Of a stretch of DNA of 8,469 bases, positions 4,853 through 8,469 are shown in pieces. Position numbers and translations under genes: made by a program. Under the pieces are notes generated by a model that ran no database searches, was not told the DNA's origin, and saw nothing but the letters and a program-made list of their open reading frames with translations. The DNA is from Allopontixanthobacter sp041741895 (GTDB lineage: Bacteria > Pseudomonadota > Alphaproteobacteria > Sphingomonadales > Sphingomonadaceae), in assembly GCA_041741895.1 (NCBI GenBank), contig JBGSJO010000070.1:1-8469 (forward strand). The letters run 5' to 3'. The stretch's first letter is position 1. Each line of letters starts with the position of its first letter.

Positions 4853-7171
4853 TCAACCGCAGGGAACATTGTCGCGCAATTCCTTCAGCCACACGTTGGC
4901 CACCGCATCGCTGGGTGCGCGCCAGTCGCCGCGCGGGCTCAGCGCGCCGCCGCTGCTGACTTTAGGACCATTGGGCATCGCGCTGCGCTTGAACTGGCTG
5001 AAGCCGAAGAACCGCTGGAGGAATTTCTCCAGCCAGAACCGGATGGTCACCAGATCATATTCGTTCTTTTTCGCTTCCGGAAATTCGGCTGGCCACAGCC
5101 CTGCGCCCGCATCGCGCCAGGCGTGCCACGCCAGAAACGCCACTTTGGACGGGCGCTGGCCGAAACGGATTATGTGGTGCAGGAAGAAATCATTCAGCTC
5201 ATACGGGCCGACGGTTTCTTCGGTACTCTGCACAGTGCCATCCGCGCCAGCGGGCACCAGTTCGGGCGAAATTTCGGTCTCCAGGATCGCTGCCAGCACC
5301 GCATTGCACCCTGCGTCGAACTGGTCGGTGCGGGTGGCCCAGCGAATGAGATACTGGATCAGAGTCTTGGGCACGCCCGAATTCACCCCGTAATGGCTCA
5401 TCTGATCCCCCACGCCGTAAGTGCACCAGCCGAGCGCGAGTTCGGACAGATCGCCCGTTCCAAGTACGAACCCGTCATGCTGCCCAGCCAGCCGGAACAG
5501 ATAATCGGTGCGCAGGCCCGCCTGGACATTTTCGAATACGGTATCGTAAACCGGATGCCCATCTGCGAAAGCGTGGCCGATATCCTCCAGCATCCGGCTG
5601 GCGGCGGGTTTGATATCGATTTCCTCCGCCGTGATCCCTACCGCCTCCATCAGCTTCCATGCGTTCGACTTCGTGCCCTCGCTGGTACCGAAACCGGGCA
5701 TGGTGTACCCGCGGATGAAGCTGCGCGGCAGACCCATCCGGTCGCACGTCTTGGCCGCCACGATCAGCGCGTGGGTGCTGTCAAGCCCACCGGAAATGCC
5801 GATCACCAGCGATTTGGCATGGGTGGCCTCGATCCGGCGCATCAGCCCGTCGATCTGGATGTTGAACGCCTCGTAACAATCTTCATGCAGTTTGTGCAGG
5901 CGGTCCGGCACGAAGGGGAACCGGCGGACCGGGCGGATCAGGCCAATATCGTCCGCCGCAGGACGGTGATCGAAAGTGATCGTGCGGAACCGATCCTCCG
6001 GCCGACCGGCGTGTTCGGCGGAATCATTGAACGTCTGCATCCGCATCCGTTCGCCCAGGATACGGTCGGTATCCACATCGGCAATGCACAGTTCGGGATG
6101 CAGGCCGAAACGTTCGCTTTCCGCCAGCAGATCGCCCAATTCATAGGTCATGCCCTGCCCGTCCCACGCCAGATCGGTGGTGCTTTCCCCGTGGCCACTG
6201 GCGGAATAGACATAGGCCGCGACCGCGCGGACTGATTGCGCGCGCGCCAGCAAATGCCGCTCGTCCGATTTGCCGATGGTGACGTTGGATGCGGAAAGGT
6301 TGGTCAGGATCGTCGCCCCCGCCAATGCGCCATGGGTGGATGGCGGGGTCGGCGCCCAGTAATCCTCGCAAATCTCGATATGGAAGATGAAACCGGCTAT
6401 GTCGCTGGCGGCAAACAGCAGGTCGGTGCCGAAGGGAACTTTCGCCCCGCCAATCGCAATGTCCGATCCCTCGATCTGGCGGCCATTGGCGAACCAGCGT
6501 TTTTCGTAGTATTCGCGGTAATTGGGCAGGAAGCTTTTGGGCACCGTGCCCAGAATTCGCCCGCCCGCAATCGCCAGCGCGCAATTATACACCCGCCCGT
6601 TGCGGCGCAACGGCGCGCCAACCAGCAATACTGGCGTCATATTTGCACTGGCCGCCGCAATCTCCACCAGCGCATCCTCCACCGCATCGAGCAGCGCGGA
6701 TTGCAGATGCAGATCGTCCAGCGCGTAGGACGAAACGCACAGCTCTGGATAGACGACCAGATCGACATGGGCATCATGCGCGGCCCGCGCCTGTTCCAGC
6801 ACGGCGGCGGTGTTGAAGGCAACATCGGCGGTCCGCACGTCGGGCGTACTGGTGGCTACCCGGACCATGCCGTGCCGGTGGATCGACTCGAATGGAAAAT
6901 CGCTGGTCTTCATGCTGTATGTGTCCGCCTTCATGTTAGGATCGCTTGTCTCGTCATCGTCTTCCAGCCAATCCGGCGCGGCGCAGATGCCCAGTTCTGC
7001 CAGCCGTTTCTGCACTCCCGGGCGGGGAATCTTCCCCTTGACCTCCCAGCCATAAACCGTCCGGCTGGGCCAAGGGTCCGGCACGCCGAAACGCGCGCCA
7101 AATTCACTGGCGGACAGCGGCGGAGAATGCGCCTCTCGCCAGTCACGTATCTTGCGGCCTGCCTTGTGCAT
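4853..7171 (-). CDS. nadE: Glutamine-dependent NAD(+) synthase with N-terminal HTH domain
   Basis: The enzyme makes NAD from nicotinate adenine dinucleotide using ATP and ammonia released from glutamine, in the cytoplasm. Numbered from the ATG at 7171 (772 residues), the nitrilase-type glutaminase domain spans about 100-420, with Glu143 (VVYPELCVSSYALDDL), Lys212 (GTVPKSFLPNYREYYEKRWF) and Cys268 (HIEICEDYW) as catalytic triad. The NAD synthetase domain follows, with ATP-pyrophosphatase loop SGGLDS (460-465) and GTGDLSELALGWCTYGVGDQ (571-590). Such enzymes are usually about 680-690 residues, which matches an internal Met at residue 88 (6913). The extra first ~70 residues are XRE-like: GRKIRDWREA, SASEFGARFGV, SRTVYGWEVKGKIPRP and VQKRLAELGI, then an acidic linker (LEDDDETSDPN). 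No stop or frame change separates the two. The frame stays open to an ATG at 7285, but that extension would translate the upstream palindrome. Internal starts at 6934 or 6913 could also give a plain enzyme. Confidence 0.92.
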   Translation of the reverse strand: MHKAGRKIRDWREAHSPPLSASEFGARFGVPDPWPSRTVYGWEVKGKIPRPGVQKRLAELGICAAPDWLEDDDETSDPNMKADTYSMKTSDFPFESIHRHGMVRVATSTPDVRTADVAFNTAAVLEQARAAHDAHVDLVVYPELCVSSYALDDLHLQSALLDAVEDALVEIAAASANMTPVLLVGAPLRRNGRVYNCALAIAGGRILGTVPKSFLPNYREYYEKRWFANGRQIEGSDIAIGGAKVPFGTDLLFAASDIAGFIFHIEICEDYWAPTPPSTHGALAGATILTNLSASNVTIGKSDERHLLARAQSVRAVAAYVYSASGHGESTTDLAWDGQGMTYELGDLLAESERFGLHPELCIADVDTDRILGERMRMQTFNDSAEHAGRPEDRFRTITFDHRPAADDIGLIRPVRRFPFVPDRLHKLHEDCYEAFNIQIDGLMRRIEATHAKSLVIGISGGLDSTHALIVAAKTCDRMGLPRSFIRGYTMPGFGTSEGTKSNAWKLMEAVGITAEEIDIKPAASRMLEDIGHAFADGHPVYDTVFENVQAGLRTDYLFRLAGQHDGFVLGTGDLSELALGWCTYGVGDQMSHYGVNSGVPKTLIQYLIRWATRTDQFDAGCNAVLAAILETEISPELVPAGADGTVQSTEETVGPYELNDFFLHHIIRFGQRPSKVAFLAWHAWRDAGAGLWPAEFPEAKKNEYDLVTIRFWLEKFLQRFFGFSQFKRSAMPNGPKVSSGGALSPRGDWRAPSDAVANVWLKELRDNVPCG

Positions 7172-7179
7172 GGCGCGCC

Positions 7180-7207
7180 AGTATCCTAAAAGGATACAAC
7201 TTGGCAA
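7180..7207 (-). promoter_or_regulatory. Candidate promoter of HTH-nadE, possibly leaderless
   Basis: On the minus strand TTGCCA (7207-7202; 5 of 6 to consensus) is followed after 16 bp by GATACT (7185-7180; 4 of 6). A start 6-9 nt further on would fall at or next to the ATG at 7171, giving a leaderless or nearly leaderless message. This fits the lack of a well-placed Shine-Dalgarno; the only candidate is AGGA, 12 nt upstream. The -10 is mediocre. Confidence 0.35.
7181..7197. promoter_or_regulatory. Perfect 7-bp-arm palindrome, likely operator of HTH-nadE
   Basis: The plus strand reads gtatcctaaaaggatac: arms GTATCCT and AGGATAC match perfectly around a 3-bp AAA/TTT centre. It sits 9 bp from the HTH-nadE ATG, between and partly over the candidate -35 and -10 boxes, in the 132-bp divergent region with yghU. 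The CCT-TTT-AGG core is shared with the published mqsRA operator (AACCT-TTT-AGGTT) bound by the HTH protein MqsA. A second palindrome, TGGCGCGCCA (7171-7180), abuts it and ends on the A of the start codon. Confidence 0.65.
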
Positions 7208-7303
7208 GGTCGTCTTGCAGGGGCAAACCAACGCTTGCTTCATCTTGTAACTTCGCCGAACCACCTTACGAACGACGCACGACACATCTGAAAGGACTCT
7301 TCA
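7198..7303 (+). other. Leader/promoter region of yghU
   Basis: This is the rest of the divergent gap. I can support only the AAAGGA ribosome-binding site at 7291-7296. TTGGCA (7201-7206) resembles a -35 box, but no acceptable -10 follows at 16-18 bp, so the yghU promoter is not located. No ORF or RNA structure is evident. Confidence 0.4.
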
Positions 7304-8158
7304 TTGGCCGATCCTACTTACACCCCGCCCGCAGTCTGGACATTCGACAGCGAGAGCGGTGGACGCTTTGCCAATATCAACCGGCCGACGGCAGGCGCGC
7401 AGGTGGAAAAGGATCTGCCCGTCGGGAAACATCCTTTCCAACTTTATTCCCTCGCCACGCCCAACGGGGTGAAGGCCAACATCATCTTCGAAGAATTGCT
7501 AGAGGCGGGGCATTCCGACGCGGAATATGACGCATGGCTGATCAACATCGGCGAAGGGGACCAGTTCACCAGCGGCTTCGTGGGCATCAATCCCAATTCG
7601 AAAATCCCCGCCATGGTCGACCGCAGCGGGCAGCAGCCGGTGCGGGTGTTCGAATCTGGAGCAATCCTGATGCATATGGCGGAAAAATTCGGCATGTTCC
7701 TGCCCACCGATGCCGCCCCGCGGGCGGAAGTCCTCAGCTGGCTGTTCTGGCAAGTCGGCAGCGCAGCCTTCATCGGCGGCGGCTTCGGGCATTTCTATGC
7801 CTATGCGCCGGAAAAATACGAATATCCGATCAACCGCTATGCCATGGAAACCAAGCGATTGTTCGATGTCGCCAACAACCGGCTGGAAGAAAGCAGGTTC
7901 CTCGGCGGCGATGATTACACCATCGCCGATATGGCCACATATCCGTGGTTTGCGCCCTTTGTCGAAGGCATCATCTACAATGAAGCGCGCACATTCCTGT
8001 CGATCCACGAATATGAAGCCGTCGCGCGCTGGGCGATGGAAATCTCCGCCCGCCCTGCGGTCAAGCGTGCGCGGATGGTCAACCGCACCTGGGGCGAGGA
8101 GAATGAAATTCTGTCGGAACGCCATTCCGCCGCCGATTTTGCCGGCAAGGCAGTCTAA
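7304..8158 (+). CDS. yghU: YghU-type glutathione transferase (disulfide-bond oxidoreductase)
   Basis: This 284-residue cytosolic Nu-class GST closely tracks E. coli YghU along its whole length. Shared segments include YTPPAVWTFD (6-15), GGRFANINRP (19-28), EKDLPVGKHPFQLYSLATPNG (35-55), EYDAWLINIGEGDQFTSGF (74-92), NPNSKIPA (96-103), RVFESGAIL (114-122), GGGFGHFYAYAP (158-169) and RPAVKRARMVNRT (250-262). Asn26, Thr52-Asn54, Gln87, Ile101 and Glu117-Ser118 sit where YghU contacts its two glutathiones. The family reduces disulfides and organic peroxides with glutathione and has no catalytic Cys or Tyr of the usual GST type. The start is TTG, supported by AAAGGA (7291-7296) 7 nt upstream and by N-terminal agreement with YghU (short residue, D, then Y-P-VW). 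It is divergent from nadE across 132 bp, so the palindrome there could affect both genes. Confidence 0.95.
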   Translation: MADPTYTPPAVWTFDSESGGRFANINRPTAGAQVEKDLPVGKHPFQLYSLATPNGVKANIIFEELLEAGHSDAEYDAWLINIGEGDQFTSGFVGINPNSKIPAMVDRSGQQPVRVFESGAILMHMAEKFGMFLPTDAAPRAEVLSWLFWQVGSAAFIGGGFGHFYAYAPEKYEYPINRYAMETKRLFDVANNRLEESRFLGGDDYTIADMATYPWFAPFVEGIIYNEARTFLSIHEYEAVARWAMEISARPAVKRARMVNRTWGEENEILSERHSAADFAGKAV

Positions 8159-8200
8159 CCCGCTAGCCTGCAGCAAATAAACGTGGCCCAGAAAAGGCTC

Positions 8201-8219
8201 AAAAAAGCGGGGAAGCCCC
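8201..8219 (-). terminator. Possible weak terminator for leftward transcription
   Basis: On the minus strand GGGG-CTT-CCCC (8219-8209) is followed by GC and six Ts (8206-8201). The stem is only 4 bp. It would stop transcription coming from the tRNA/integrase side before it enters yghU antisense. In the plus direction there is no U-tract, so it is not a good yghU terminator. Confidence 0.28.
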
Positions 8220-8247
8220 TTCCCATACGCCGCGCGGACGCTATAGA
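8220..8247 (+). promoter_or_regulatory. Weak promoter candidate for tRNA-Gln
   Basis: TTCCCA (8220-8225) and TATAGA (8242-8247) lie 16 bp apart, placing a start near 8254, about 20 nt before the tRNA. Both boxes are only partial matches. The support is mainly position, since a stable RNA gene should have its own promoter in this 116-bp gap. Confidence 0.35.
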
Positions 8248-8274
8248 GGCGACCGCGCTGCCGGTCAGCGCTGC

Positions 8275-8349
8275 TGGGGTGTGGCCAAGTGGTAAGGCAC
8301 CGGTTTTTGGTATCGGCATTCGCAGGTTCGATCCCTGCCACCCCAGCCA
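8275..8349 (+). tRNA. tRNA-Gln (anticodon UUG)
   Basis: A complete cloverleaf can be drawn by hand. The acceptor stem is TGGGGTG (8275-8281) paired with CACCCCA (8339-8345), with discriminator G at 8346 and an encoded CCA tail at 8347-8349. The D arm is GCC...GGC around AAGTGGTAA. The anticodon stem CCGGT/ATCGG (one G-T pair) holds the loop TTTTGGT with anticodon TTG, reading CAA. The T arm is GCAGG-TTCGATC-CCTGC. Its 3' end is followed by a repeat and a possible integrase start, so it may be the attachment site of an integrated element. Confidence 0.95.
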
Positions 8350-8414
8350 ACTTCTCGCCAAGTTCCTGAAAATAAACGGCTTTCTGTTTGGCCCTCCCGT
8401 GAATCACCTCGGCA

Positions 8415-8436
8415 GGGTACCACAGAAGGGTACCAC
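8415..8436 (+). repeat. Tandem GGGTACCAC direct repeat downstream of tRNA-Gln
   Basis: The 9-mer GGGTACCAC occurs at 8415-8423 and 8428-8436, 13 bp start to start, each copy containing the palindrome GGTACC. It lies between the tRNA 3' end and an ATG at 8441. Short direct repeats here fit arm-type or regulatory binding sites of a tyrosine recombinase, but that role is inferred from position. Confidence 0.5.
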
Positions 8437-8440
8437 GACG

Positions 8441-8469
8441 CATGAGCCGTATTCAGAACGTCGCCCGCA
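8441..8469 (+). CDS. Possible integrase N-terminus, cut by window edge
   Basis: From the ATG at 8441 only nine full codons remain, reading MSRIQNVAR. AGAAGGG (8424-8430) lies upstream as a loosely spaced ribosome-binding site. Many proteobacterial tyrosine recombinases start with a short segment of this kind before a basic, aromatic YWFRRRVP-like stretch, and the place just after a tRNA gene and a direct repeat is typical of an integrase. Nine codons cannot prove either the frame or the family. Confidence 0.4.

Noticed and set aside
5123..7189. Plus-strand frames of 370 and 317 codons opposite nadE
   Set aside because: The minus strand carries the complete NAD synthase with glutaminase triad and SGGLDS loop; the opposite frames have no motifs and no ribosome-binding sites.
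7172..7285. Longer nadE start at 7285, adding 38 residues
   Set aside because: It would translate through the palindrome and candidate promoter, and the added residues (Cys- and Lys-rich, no domain) do not fit; the HTH domain begins right at the ATG at 7171.
8159..8211. Nested inverted arms CCCGC/GCGGG and AGCCT/AGGCT after the yghU stop as a terminator
   Set aside because: The loop is 25 nt, the arms are joined asymmetrically, and no U-tract follows on the plus strand; not convincing.
7499..8443. Minus-strand frame of 314 codons across yghU and tRNA-Gln, and a shorter one at 8155-8361
   Set aside because: They read through the antisense of a tRNA (giving the familiar spurious GSNLRMPIPKTG-like peptide) and of a clear YghU gene.
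1..8469. CRISPR array, insertion sequence or rRNA
   Set aside because: I see no regularly spaced repeat-spacer pattern, no transposase motif or terminal inverted repeats, and no rRNA sequence in the window.

Overview
The window is a GC-rich, densely coded bacterial chromosome segment. Codon use and protein character (AmpG-like permease, YghU-type GST, COG3904-like exported protein, compact type III PKS cluster) suggest an alphaproteobacterium, most likely Sphingomonadales/Erythrobacteraceae. That placement is an inference from protein resemblance, not a computed result.

Layout. Everything from 1 to about 7171 reads on the minus strand, so transcription order runs right to left. It begins with a glutamine-dependent NAD synthase (4853-7171) that carries an unusual N-terminal helix-turn-helix domain. 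Next are a small exported protein of unknown function (4197-4793) and, coupled to it by an ATGA overlap, an exported ClpP/crotonase-fold protein (3496-4200). After a 107-bp gap comes an AmpG/PAT-family MFS permease (1955-3388). After a second gap, holding a good sigma70-type promoter and a dyad, lies a compact three-gene type III polyketide cluster: PKS (796-1845), class I methyltransferase (103-789) and an FAD-dependent oxidoreductase cut by the left edge (1-106). On the plus strand, divergent from the NAD synthase, is a YghU-type glutathione transferase (7304-8158) with a TTG start. It is followed by tRNA-Gln(UUG) (8275-8349), a short direct repeat, and the first codons of what may be an integrase at the right edge.

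How it works together. The PKS, methyltransferase and oxidoreductase have the order of a tailored phenolic-lipid or pyrone cluster and are tightly packed (6-bp gap, GTGA overlap), so they are probably one operon. The most striking feature is the HTH-NAD synthase fusion. A perfect 7-bp-arm palindrome (GTATCCT-TTT-AGGATAC) lies immediately upstream of the HTH start codon, overlapping the best promoter. This suggests an NAD-biosynthetic enzyme that may bind its own control region, similar in concept to enteric NadR. The right edge looks like the start of a tRNA-associated integrated element.

No stretch over 300 bases lacks a gene. The large open frames on the opposite strand of these genes are GC-rich shadows.
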